64,000 bases of DNA from Ficedula albicollis (taxonomy: Eukaryota; Chordata; Aves; Passeriformes; Muscicapidae): contig NC_021678.1 in NCBI RefSeq assembly GCF_000247815.1, positions 7,235,190 through 7,299,189 on the forward strand. Direction: 5' to 3'. Both the position numbers and the translations under genes were made by a program. Under the pieces are notes generated by a model. It searched no databases. It saw only the letters and a program-made list of their open reading frames with translations, and was not told where the DNA came from. Positions 12,951 to 23,613 of this stretch are shown here, one piece after another (position 1 is the first letter of the stretch; each line of letters opens with the position of its first letter).

Positions 12951-14138
12951 GCCTGCCTTTGTATTTGGCATGCATTTAGAGAACTGTAATATCAGATAAA
13001 GGTGTCATCAGATCGCTCGCCATGTCAGCTTGAATGACTTTTTTCCTCTGTGCCGTGCACGCTCATGCACAGCCCTTTCCCCTCTCCCATGGCCAGAGCC
13101 ATTCCCAGTGTGAACACTTCCAGCAGGATCACCCCCTTAGCTCCCAGCACAGCTTTACAAGCACCTTCTTTGTGTGAGAATGGGACATGCAGCTTGCTGA
13201 TGGGAGTATTGGTGGTGGGGGCAATGTCAGGTGTGAGACTTCTCTCAGAGTTGCACCAGACACGGAGATAGTCCTTATGAGAAGTCCCTGTGAGACAGAG
13301 GGGTGACCCCTGCTGTGTGGGAAATCCTTGAAAACTCTTTGAACTAAAGCAGCTTTTTAAGCTAAAATAGAAGAGCACTTAGGCTCTTTGAACACTGGCA
13401 GTACTACTTGGTGACAAATTTGGTACTTTCCCTGCTAGCCTGTCATTCAAAAGATTTTAGCCTGTATCCTTGCCTCACCTGCTGTGTCTCTGTATTTTAG
13501 AAAGAAGAAATTCCTTCCGTGCAGAGCTGCTGTTATCCAAAGGAGCCTGCCTTTGTATTTGGCATGCATTTAGAGAACTGTAATATCAGATAAAGGTGTC
13601 ATCAGATCGCTCGCCATGTCAGCTTGAATGACTTTTTTCCTCTGTGCCGTGCACGCTCATGCACAGCCCTTTCCCCTCTCCCATGGCCAGAGCCATTCCC
13701 AGTGTGAACACTTCCAGCAGGATCACCCCCTTAGCTCCCAGCACAGCTTTACAAGCACCTTCTTTGTGTGAGAATGGGACATGCAGCTTGCTGATGGGAG
13801 TATTGGTGGTGGGGGCAATGTCAGGTGTGAGACTTCTCTCAGAGTTGCACCAGACACGGAGATAGTCCTTATGAGAAGTCCCTGTGAGACAGAGGGGTGA
13901 CCCCTGCTGTGTGGGAAATCCTTGAAAACTCTTTGAACTAAAGCAGCTTTTTAAGCTAAAATAGAAGAGCACTTAGGCTCTTTGAACACTGGCAGTACTA
14001 CTTGGTGACAAATTTGGTACTTTCCCTGCTAGCCTGTCATTCAAAAGATTTTAGCCTGTATCCTTGCCTCACCTGCTGTGTCTCTGTATTTTAGAAAGAA
14101 GAAATTCCTTCCATGCAGAGCTGCTGTTATCCAAAGGA
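12951..14138. repeat. 594-bp perfect head-to-tail tandem duplication
   Basis: Copy 1 is 12951-13544 and copy 2 is 13545-14138, abutting exactly. The only difference I noticed is CTTCCGTGCAGAG against CTTCCATGCAGAG near the 3' end. The three bases GGA precede copy 1, end copy 1 and end copy 2, so the junction shows 3-bp microhomology. There is no homopolymer at the junction, unlike the other large pairs here. Mirror-image open frames of 117 codons (minus) and 73 codons (plus) appear in both copies and have no recognised domain. It may be a genuine recent duplication or two haplotypes joined in series. Confidence 0.97.
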
Positions 14139-17100
14139 CAAAATACCAGCCAGCATGACTCTTATCTCCTCTGTCACAGGTATGAGGAAAGAGGGAACCT
14201 TTATTAATGGAAATGTAATTTGTCATATGTGATTTTGCAGACTGATGAACAGACTTATTTATAATGCTGTAAAGGAACAGTGATAGAGATGATGGTACAA
14301 GAATAAACTTAGAAGAATGAAATAATAGTATTTCTAGTTTAAACACGATCTCAGCCCCATCCAGTCAGCCCTAAAAAAATGCAGAGCATGTAACATCTAA
14401 TTCTGTACTAAGGAGTTTGGGGAGGAATTCCTCATACTCCTGTGTCTGACCACAGAGCCTTTGGGAAGCGTTCTTTTTACTACACCGAGGGGAAAAAAAT
14501 CCCATTCTCTAGGCAGGAGGAGAACTTGCACATTTAGTGACACCACTTGTGTCACAGAGCAGATGTAAATGAGAGCTCAGGTTGCCTGTGAGCCTCGTGA
14601 GCTGGTCTCGAGACTGTAAGGATGTGGCTGCAGCTCCTCCTACACTGGAGTCAAGTCTGCTTGCAGACCGTGACCCTCTTGTCCTTTCTGTCCTGGAGCA
14701 GGGCGGGGTGGGGATCCCCCTGGGACACTGTGAATGAGCTCTTCTGGGGGGAGGCACAGCTGGGAGAAGCTGAGTCACTGATCTGCTCTGCAGAAGAGAG
14801 AGGATTAAGTAGGAGGCAAGACTGCTTCCTTAAGAGTTTCATTTAGAGGTAGATGGATGCATTCTGAAATGAATGATAATCGCTTAATCTGCTGCTGCCT
14901 ATAGCCTGTCTCAGGACATTTATCAGTGTTATCTGAGATGCAGTGTTATCTGAGATGGACTGGTGGGCAGATTTGTACAGCACAGCTTGATGTTGAGAGT
15001 CCATTAGATTTTCATCATTTATTCTCTGTATTGATTCACTGTTACACCACACTGCTGCTTCTCAGAAGTCAGGTAGTGGCCTAAAAAAAAAAAAGTTCCT
15101 CAATTTCCTGACCTCCACTGAAGTCCTAAATTTCTGTGCTGTATTTCCAAACAGGTCGTCAGCTCTTCAATTTTTTTCTGACGTCAGGTAAGCAACTTGA
15201 TCACAAATCAGATCTCTATTTTGGACATGCCTGAGTGCACATTGCACTGCAAACCTTAAATTCAGGCCTTGGGTTCCCAATACTTCATTCTTCCCTCACA
15301 TTCACTTTCTTCTTCACTTCTCTGAGGGAGAGATCTCTGTATTTCTGTTCTACTCCCAATACACCTCTCACTACAGTCAGGTTTTGGTACTTTTGCTAAG
15401 GATAGCAACAAATACCCCATCAGCACAGTCAGAGGCTGTGCAGAACCTGCTGCCACATATGAAAAGGGGACAAGGAGGTTATTGCAAACTGGATGGAAGC
15501 ACCCTGGGGAATCTAAAAGGAACACCTTGTATAAACAGTTTAAATAGTTTGGAAAGTAGTTTTTAAACAGTGGGGCTATGCAGTCTTGTTGCATTGAGTA
15601 AAACCTAAGCAAGCACACTTCTTACACAGCCCAGGAGAAGGACGGTCATGGTCTTGCTGCACCTGAGGCCACTGTATTGGTCATGTCTTTCTCTGCAGGG
15701 TCTGCTCTGGGGATGGACAGAGGATATCTATCTGCAGAGCTGCCAATCAATGACTTTCAATTATAATCACCTAATTTTTAGGCTAGAGAACAATCACACT
15801 GCACCAGGAGATAAGGACAAGACAGTGAGTTAGCTTGGTGTGTTTTGCTGTTATCTCTCTATCCCTGCTGCTCTGAGACTCACACACAGTCTCTGGGGAG
15901 TTCACTTGTCTCTGTGCTGGATACCTAATTGCTAAGTTTTGTAGGGAAGCTAGTCCTTACCAGTCCCACTAATGAGCATTGATGGCTCTGATGAGCCGCA
16001 GTGGGGGCTCACCCTCAGCCCCTGCCATGCCCAGGTGCTCTGTTTAGGCTCAGACTTGGGCTGGCACTTCTGGCAGAGTCCTGGTGTGGAAATGCTGGTC
16101 TCTGGCTCATTTGTGCTTGTGCCTGGATGTTTGGGTTTCTGCACTCCACAAGGTGAATTTTGCTCTGCTTTGTCTCAGTGCTGCCAGGAATGCTAGTGGA
16201 ACAGAACCAGGTTTGCAAAAGCAGCATCCTTTGTGTTTGCAGCCAGCCAGGCACTGTCCAGGAGCACTGCATGCCACTTTGGAGAGCTGTTGACATGGAG
16301 CCTGGAAAGATGAGGCTCTATAATGTACTCATTGTACTCACATCTCAGCAGCTGTAGTTCACTTTTGGTCTGACTCCTTAAAGGTGAAAAGGAAATGGAT
16401 TGTGCTTCTGTGGATTAACAACTTCTTATTGCTGGCCGCATGTTATCTGGCAGGCTGCTGGGTCCCAGTTTGATAGCTTAGGAAAAATAGAGGAATTAAA
16501 CAATTTTTTTAATGAAGCAAGAAAACAAAAATCAAATTATATATCAACCCTCCCAGCTACAACTGTGCTGGGCTCCCTTTCAGCTCAGACATCGAAAACG
16601 TGTCTGGAAGTAGTTGGAGACACCTATTGTGAATCTATCTTTACAGCTAATTCCTGAAAGTGTTTCTGTTCATCAGCATCCTTGTATATGCCCTGTGAGC
16701 CAGCCCAGCAGGTGTGTGAGTGCTGCTTATTTGTCACCACAGCTTGGCACACAGAGTGCGTGGGCAGTGAGAACTGCTCTGGAGTCTGCTGCTTGCCCTT
16801 TGTGTGTCAGTGTTTCCTGTCAGGCTGTCACAGGACACAAATAACAGGCAGAAAGGATGCAGACAGGGGCAGTGACCTTGGCAGGCTGTTTTCCCAAAAG
16901 GCCTGGGGCCAGCCTCTGCTCTTAGACACTCACTAGTTCCAGTGGAATTGGCAGGGAAACCTAACATTGAGGAGGAGTTCCACGAGCAGATGCACTGCTA
17001 TGGTCAGAGCAAAGCAGCAGTTACATTTGATATTCAATTTCCCAAATTACCTCAGCTGAAAGTAATTTGCAGCAACTGTGCACAAACTCAGCAGGCAGTG

Positions 17101-17930
17101 ATCCTGGAGGTGAATTTGAATTACTTGATAAGTGCTCAGCAAGTCTCTTTTATGTTTAGGGAATCTTATTCCTAAATTGCCTTTCTCTGTTGGTTGTATG
17201 CTTCTTATTTTGGGTATGTACTTTGTAATTGGGACTGAAGGGCCAGAGTCTTGGCTCTTAACTGGACACAGATTTTGGTTTTTGCCTTTGAAATTTTCTT
17301 GAAGTGGGATAGTGTTTCTTCATGGAGCTATTAATATTGTTTGGAAGGGAGGAAAATGCTGTCCCATATCAGCTGTGAGCGTAATAACATCTCTGAATAG
17401 GGACCAGGTTCTTAAGTTAATTTCTTCTTTCTTTTAGGCTTGTTCAGACTGGTCCAGGATTTCTTCTATAAGCTTGTAGTTGTTCTTTCTAGAAAAATGT
17501 TTTCAACCAGAAAATGTCAGTCACACTTGAATATCTGCAATTCAAATGCCGCAGGGATGGATATATTCATGTTAAAAGTCTTTGTGCATTCATCCCTCAT
17601 GAGATCTAATGTCATGTGGGCTATATGAAACATCCCAAACAACCAAATTGGCTTAATCAGTAAAAAATTGCATACTTATTCAGTGTGGTTTATAATTAAG
17701 GTAAATGCTTGAAAGGAGCTCCTGTGAAGCCTGTGTTGAGGAATGCTTCAGAGGAAGGGTAGAAGAGGATGAATGTGCTGGGTGGAGAGCATGGACTCCC
17801 CGATGCAGCCTGAGCCACTGTGTGGAGGTGGGAGCAGGCAGCTAAAACAGGGAGTGTTTTATTTACTGTGCCATGCTGTGCATCACACGTAGTATTTTGC
17901 TTCCTTTCAGTTGCCTTCTGCAGCAAGTCA
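14139..17930. other. Non-coding stretch with minor repeats
   Basis: No gene is recognised in 3.8 kb. A 17-bp motif (CAGTGTTATCTGAGATG) occurs twice back to back at 14924-14940 and 14941-14957, and a 12-A run lies near 15084. An open frame at 16942-17175 (77 codons) lacks low complexity but matches no family I know. It is followed by no clear exon pattern, so I do not call it a gene. Confidence 0.5.
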
Positions 17931-18245
17931 GATGTGATGTGATGTGATGTGATGTGATGTGATGTGATGTGATGTGATGTGATGTGATGTGATGTGATGT
18001 GATGTGATGTGATGTGATGTGATGTGATGTGATGTGATGTGATGTGATGTGATGTGATGTGATGTGATGTGATGTGATGTGATGTGATGTGATGTGATGT
18101 GATGTGATGTGATGTGATGTGATGTGATGTGATGTGATGTGATGTGATGTGATGTGATGTGATGTGATGTGATGTGATGTGATGTGATGTGATGTGATGT
18201 GATGTGATGTGATGTGATGTGATGTGATGTGATGTGATGTGATGT
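17931..18245. repeat. Perfect (GATGT)63 pentanucleotide satellite
   Basis: The pentamer GATGT is repeated without interruption for 315 bases, 63 units by the line layout. It starts after GCAAGTCA and ends in GATGTAAATG. Because 5 is not divisible by 3, every frame cycles through the same five-residue peptide. On the minus strand this gives an apparent 191-codon open frame made of a His-Ile-Thr-Ser-His pentapeptide, which is an artefact of the repeat and not a gene. Such a long, pure array implies high length instability, so the true length may differ from the assembled one. Confidence 0.99.
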
Positions 18246-20854
18246 AAATGATTATCTTCAAGTGTTATCACTTGGCCTGGGTTTGTCCTGGATGGCCCAG
18301 GCTGGATTTGTACTTGCAGCTATGCCATGGTGCTTCCTCAGGGAGCCTTTATTTCCAAACAAAGCTCATGCAGGATGCATAAAGTATAACTCACGATGGG
18401 CCAAGAAAAAGAATCAAGGGAGGTTAGGTATTTAAGCAAAAAAGCAGCCTTCCCACAGATAGAGTTGAAAGGAGGATGTGGAGTGAGGCTGCCCTGCCTG
18501 GCCCTTCCCCTACAGCCTTCCCGTGCAAAAGTGGAACGTGCTGGGGCAGCTTAGAAACTGGAGTTGAAAGTCTCTCTGCCTTTATTTTTAAGCGGTGAGC
18601 TCTCAGCTAAAGGTGAGCAGAGAGCTGCCAGGGCAGTTCAGACTGTACAGTCCTATCCACACTTGCTCCAGTGTCTGGTCTGGTGCCTCTGGTGCATCCT
18701 GTCTGTCCAACAGCCTTCCCTCCGCTCAGTGTCCCACTGCACTGGCCACTTATTTTTCTAGACCCAGCCTGTTGAAAGGGCAAAAGGGATTAAAAGGAAA
18801 GCCCTGTACTAAGTCTGCCCTTAGCCTTGAGCACTAACTCCCTTTCCCCAGTGACTGTCATTATGCCCATTTCCTAAAAGCTTCTTATGGCCAAGAGCTA
18901 CCAGAGGGCTCAGGCAGGTACCTGCTCTCTCCCAGTGCTCCCAGCCCTTGCACGGGCACTTGGGCAGCCAGGGCTGGGGCCAGGGTTTCAGCAGCAGCTC
19001 AGGGAGCCAGGGGCTGGGCTTGCCTTTACTGCTGAGCTTGGAGGGGCAGGGAGTGCTGGAGGGCACTTGGGTGTGCGATGGCTGCTCTCAGATGTGGGGA
19101 TGGGGGGTTTTGGGAAGGAGCAGGGAGAGATCCCTTTTGCTGGGTCAGTCCTGTGTTACCCCTTCCTGCAGGAGGGATGGACAGCAAAGCATTTTGAAGT
19201 GTCTTCCCTGTGCCCTTCTGCTTGGGTGGCAGTGCACTCCTTCAGGGGATGGGATACCCAAAGGCTGCCCCACCATGCACAGAAATGAGCACGGCAGGTC
19301 CAGCTTCACTGGAATCCTGTGTCTCACTTCTGTGAAGCTTTCACTTAAATCCAGTGCATGGAGGACGGAGATGTTACAGGCACAGGCACTGGGCAGGGTC
19401 TCCTTGGGGATTTCAGCTCTAGCAGTATATTTATTGAAAAAAAAAGCCAAAGTACGAGTAAGAGATGGGGTTCATTCTCCACCAAATGCTGCAGGTATTT
19501 GCTGAAATTGTGTGTCATTGGGGCCAGGAAGGGACCTGTGTCCCCAGATCCATGGGCTGAATGGCCATGCATGTCACCTGCCAGCCCTGTGCTCCTGGCT
19601 CCGTGCCCACAGATGAGCTGGAGAGAAATGTGGTGTCTTCATGGCCAGTCTGGGAACTCCCAGGGATGTGCTGCACCAGAAGATCCCTCATGAATCCCTT
19701 GCCTGGCACTAATGGGAGCATAGCAGCCATGAATTAATAAATATGCCCTCTCCAGTAAAAACTGGGTTCCTTAATGGAGATGGAAGGGAAGTTCTCCAAC
19801 CTTCTCAATGTTTAGAACAAAAACTGCCTGCTTGTTAGCTGTGATTTATTGTTTTTGCTTGGGTCCTACAAATGGAATGGATTCAGAAGGTTTAAGCCCA
19901 GATGAGCTCATGCTGTTCAGCTGGATGATATTGGGAGTTAATCCCTTTGCGTGGTTCTGTGTTCTCTAATACCTCTCAAGCCTGATGATTGCAGCTGTAT
20001 TTTAAAAGCTTTGTTTGTAAAAGATAATCTGGCGGAAGCGTGAACGTGGTAGAAATAAATATTCTCTTCTTTCCATAGAAAAGACATGGTATTTGTTTCC
20101 ATATTTAAACTTTTCTTTGAACTGGTTTGCAAAACAAATTCAAGATTGACTAGAGCCTTCCAGGGATGACTTGTAAAATTCAAATCTGTGATAGAGATGC
20201 AACTGGCAATGTTTCCCACAGCTGCTGCAAGTAGTAAAGTAATTAAAGATCTTCTTCACATGTTTAATGACCATTTTGTTTTGTGGCTACTCAATAACTC
20301 TTTTGTTCCCTGTGGTTTGTCTTTGTGCTGCTGGCATTAGAAAGGCTGGTTTCTGGGAGCCCATGAACTGCTAGATGTTTTAAATAGCTCATCAACCAGG
20401 TAATTTTATTGCCTCCTGGCTGTGGGATAATTAAGTGTATGTATAACAAACCTACCCTGTAGTCTGAAATGCCAACTGTGTGCTTGGTCGACCCAGGGTC
20501 CCAGCAAGGGTTATTTATTCAGTTCCCCTGATAACAGAACGTTTTGGGGATTTGCTGCTGATGTGAAATTCTCCTATCAGGCTTCTGAGCCAGCTACCAA
20601 ACAGCTGATCCACTCATCCAGGTTAACCTTGTTTCCATCTGTGTCACAGGACTCAGAGGGCGGAAAGTAACAGGAAAATAACAGACTTGCTCTCTTTGAA
20701 GAATTGTGGGAACATTGCAATGCCCTGAGTGTTTGCAACATGCCTCTGAGCTAAATATCAATTAAAGTAAGTTTACTTTTGGAAGCAAGCCAGAGGATTG
20801 CTAACTCTGGCTTTCTCTGGAATTCTCATGAGTTTTATTTACAGCTTCTGTGTT
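18246..20854. other. Non-coding stretch, no gene recognised
   Basis: The first half (to about 19700) is GC-richer with overlapping open frames up to 185 codons on the plus strand (18948-19505). They read as translated non-coding DNA with no domain. The second half is AT-richer. No repeat family recognised. Confidence 0.5.
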
Positions 20855-21840
20855 AAAAAAAAAAAAAAAAATTAAAAAGAGAGAATTCCATATGGTTGCA
20901 GAGAAACATGATCTGAGCAAATCCTAATAACTGCAAAGTCAGAAAGCAGAGTAAAGGGTTTAGGATAGGTAAGCAGGGCTGTCTTTTAAGGTCTGAGCTA
21001 AAATGCAAAAGTCTCTAGAACACTGTGCTTTGGCTAGCTGGCCTTGGTCTGGTCTGTCAGGAGCTGTGGGGGTCCAAGGAGCTCTCTCTCCTCCCCAGCA
21101 GTGTGTGGTGTACCAGCTGTTGCTCTCAGCTTTTTGTGGGCACGTGCTCTGTGTGAAGAGTTGAACTCTGCAGGCACAAGGCACTGGGGCTGTTTTCAAG
21201 ATCTCCATGATCCACAGGTCAGTCAAGCAATTCTGAGGGCCTGGCTCTCAATTTAGGAATCCTTAGAGTTACCAGTGCCAGGAATGAAGCAGAAAGTAAC
21301 AGAAATGGTGTTGGAAGGGAAGTTAAGTGACAGAGGAGAAACATTTAAAAAAAAAAAAAAAAAAAAAATTAAAAAGAGAGAATTCCATATGGTTGCAGAG
21401 AAACATGATCTGAGCAAATCCTAATAACTGCAAAGTCAGAAAGCAGAGTAAAGGGTTTAGGATAGGTAAGCAGGGCTGTCTTTTAAGGTCTGAGCTAAAA
21501 TGCAAAAGTCTCTAGAACACTGTGCTTTGGCTAGCTGGCCTTGGTCTGGTCTGTCAGGAGCTGTGGGGGTCCAAGGAGCTCTCTCTCCTCCCCAGCAGTG
21601 TGTGGTGTACCAGCTGTTGCTCTCAGCTTTTTGTGGGCACGTGCTCTGTGTGAAGAGTTGAACTCTGCAGGCACAAGGCACTGGGGCTGTTTTCAAGATC
21701 TCCATGATCCACAGGTCAGTCAAGCAATTCTGAGGGCCTGGCTCTCAATTTAGGAATCCTTAGGGTTACCAGTGCCAGGAATGAAGCAGAAAGTAACAGA
21801 AATGGTGTTGGAAGGGAAGTTAAGTGACAGAGGAGAAACA
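20855..21840. repeat. 472-bp block duplicated in tandem, each copy led by poly-A
   Basis: Seventeen A (20855-20871) lead into a block at 20872-21343. After TTT and 22 A (21347-21368) the block recurs at 21369-21840, an offset of 497 bp. The one difference I saw is CTTAGAGTTACC against CTTAGGGTTACC near the end. Copy 1 ends GAGGAGAAACA and runs into the second poly-A; copy 2 ends the same way and continues into unique GATGGG. This geometry is the same as at 6950-8067. Paired open frames of 88 codons (minus) and 70 codons (plus) are repeated by the duplication and match nothing I know. Confidence 0.96.
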
Positions 21841-22928
21841 GATGGGAGGGAGGAAATCACCTTATTCTTATGTCATCCATATGGTTCAATTGTTGTTTTT
21901 TTTCTTGTGTTTCCTTGATTCTTTTTCCATCCTCCTTTTCTGCTTCTCACCTGCTTAGGTTCAAATATTTGATAAAAAACATTTATTCCTACTTTTTATC
22001 TGCAGAAATGCATAGAAGAGATTAGAGCTTAAAGCACTCCTGTTCTAGGTTGGAATTTGTCTAACTAAAATAGATTAACGGCATGGAAATTTGGCCAAGA
22101 ATATATTGGTTATTCTGCTGCTAGAGAACAGTTGGTCCTAGATTCCATGAATTTGACTTGACAGGGCCAAGTAGGAGGTAACTGGTGCTGGACATGAGAC
22201 TTTTGACTTCTTTTTTTGTGTTGGAACAGCTGTAACCAGAATCCAGTCCCCTGGCACTGTGCACCTCGCTGGGTGGCTGTGTAAAAGCCTTTAGGGAGTA
22301 AAGGTGCTGCTGAAAGGTCCCTGCTGCTGCACTTTGTCAAGCTTGGAGCTCCAGGAGGTGCTGCTGCCTGCTGAGCACTCAGCACAGCAGCCCTTTGTGC
22401 CAGACTTGAGCTCTTCTGAGGGAAGCACGGGGGAGATCTCCAGAGATCTCACCCACAGCAGGTGACTTCCATCCCCTGGACCTCAAGTAACACACCTGGA
22501 AATGAAAGGCATTGCATTTAAGGGGAGAGAAACACATCTGGAAAAGGAAACAGAACTTTCTGCCAGCCCAATTTATAGAAACGACGTGTTTGTTATTTAA
22601 TAGGAGGGGATTTTCACTGTAAGATTTAGTGGGAAAGTGCTTCAGCATGCTGTGCCAGGGGAAGGTGTCAATAATGAAGCTTTTTGAGCTCTTGTTGGCT
22701 GCATGTGTGGTTTCTCTTCTGCTCTGAGCTGTGGACTCTCCACTGTAATATCGCCAAAAAGAAGGAAAGGAATAAACTTAGGCAATCAAAGCAGTAATAG
22801 TGGCAATTCAGGTATACTCTTTGTATTTTTAAGAATGTGAGAAAGCAAGAGTGAAATAAAGGTTCAGAGTTGTAAATGTAACCTCAAGCACCATTTGTTT
22901 TGCCTGAAGGAGTAGTTGAATAGTTTTT
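21841..22928. other. Non-coding stretch, nothing recognised
   Basis: About 1.1 kb between a duplication and a CR1. Open frames are under 95 codons and have no motif. No repeat recognised. Confidence 0.55.
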
Positions 22929-23613
22929 TGAACCATATCCTGGGGTGCATCAGGCACAGCATCACCAGCTGGTCAAAGGAGGGGATTGTCCTGCTCTGCT
23001 CTGCACTGGGGCAGCCTCACCTTGAGAGCTGGGGGCAGTTTTGGCACAACAACATAAGAAAGGTATAAAGCCATCAGAAAGTGTCTAAAGGAGAGCAGCA
23101 AAGGTGGTGAAGGGCCTTGAGGGGAGGCCAAATGAGGAGTGACTGAGGTCCCTTGGTCTGTTCAGCCTGGAGAGGAGGAGACTGAGCAGAGAGCTCAGTG
23201 CAGTCACAACTCCCTTGTGAGGGGAAGAGGAGGGGCAGGCACTGATCTCTGCTCTGTGGTGACAGGGACAGGACCCGAGGGAATGGCCTGAAGTTGTGTC
23301 AGGGGAGGCTGAGGTTGGATGTCAGGAAGAGTCTGTGGTGACAGGGACAGGACCCAAGGGAATGGCCTGAAGTTGTGTCAGGGGAGGCTGAGGTTGCATA
23401 TTAGAAAAAGGTTCTTTATCCAGAGGGTGTTTGGGCAGTGGAACAGGCTCCCAGGGCAGTGTCACAGCCCCAAGGCTGGCTGAGTGCAAGAACCTTTTGG
23501 CCAATGCCCTTGGGCACATGGTGTGACTCTTGGCATTGTCCTGTGCAGGGCTGAGAGTTGGACTTGGTGATCCTTGAGGGTCCTTTCCAACTCAGCTCTT
23601 TCTGTGATTCTAC
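22929..23613 (+). mobile_element. CR1 LINE, 5'-truncated, 3' end of ORF2 plus tail
   Basis: The segment opens with sequence corresponding to the end of the CR1 reverse-transcriptase ORF (TGGGGTGCATCAGGCACAGC, then AGCAGCAAAGGTGGTGAAGG). It continues through the conserved GTTCAGCCTGGAGAGGAGGA block and the AGGCTGAGGTTG and GGAACAGGCTCCCAGGGCAG blocks. It ends in GTTGGACTTGGTGATCCTTG, TCCTTTCCAACTCAGC and TTTCTGTGATTCTAC, the usual CR1 terminus without poly-A. The reading frame is broken by frameshifts and stops, so the element cannot move by itself. It carries an internal 79-bp duplication, listed separately. CR1 is the dominant LINE of birds, and this fragment is the best single indicator of the host lineage. 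Confidence 0.93.
23253..23410 (+). repeat. 79-bp tandem duplication inside the CR1
   Basis: The block starting TCTGTGGTGACAGGGACAGG at 23253 recurs at 23332, so the unit is 79 bp. The two copies agree closely through GGGGAGGCTGAGGTTG and then differ (GATGTCAGGAAGAG against CATATTAGAAAAAG). Both tails look like variants of the same CR1 segment. This suggests a duplication followed by divergence, or recombination between two CR1 variants. Confidence 0.9.

Noticed and set aside
16942..17175. 77-codon open frame with protein-like composition and a GAG/GTGAAT donor-like site
   Set aside because: No recognised similarity and no convincing acceptor. The frame reads through the supposed donor.
17696..18271. 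Long minus-strand open frames made of a repeated His-Ile-Thr-Ser-His pentapeptide
   Set aside because: They are the translation of the GATGT satellite; a pure pentamer without a stop in any frame is always open. There is no start context or domain outside the repeat.
18948..19505. 185-codon plus-strand open frame
   Set aside because: Another overlapping frame in the same strand is almost as long, and there is no family motif. The GC-rich stretch simply has few stops.
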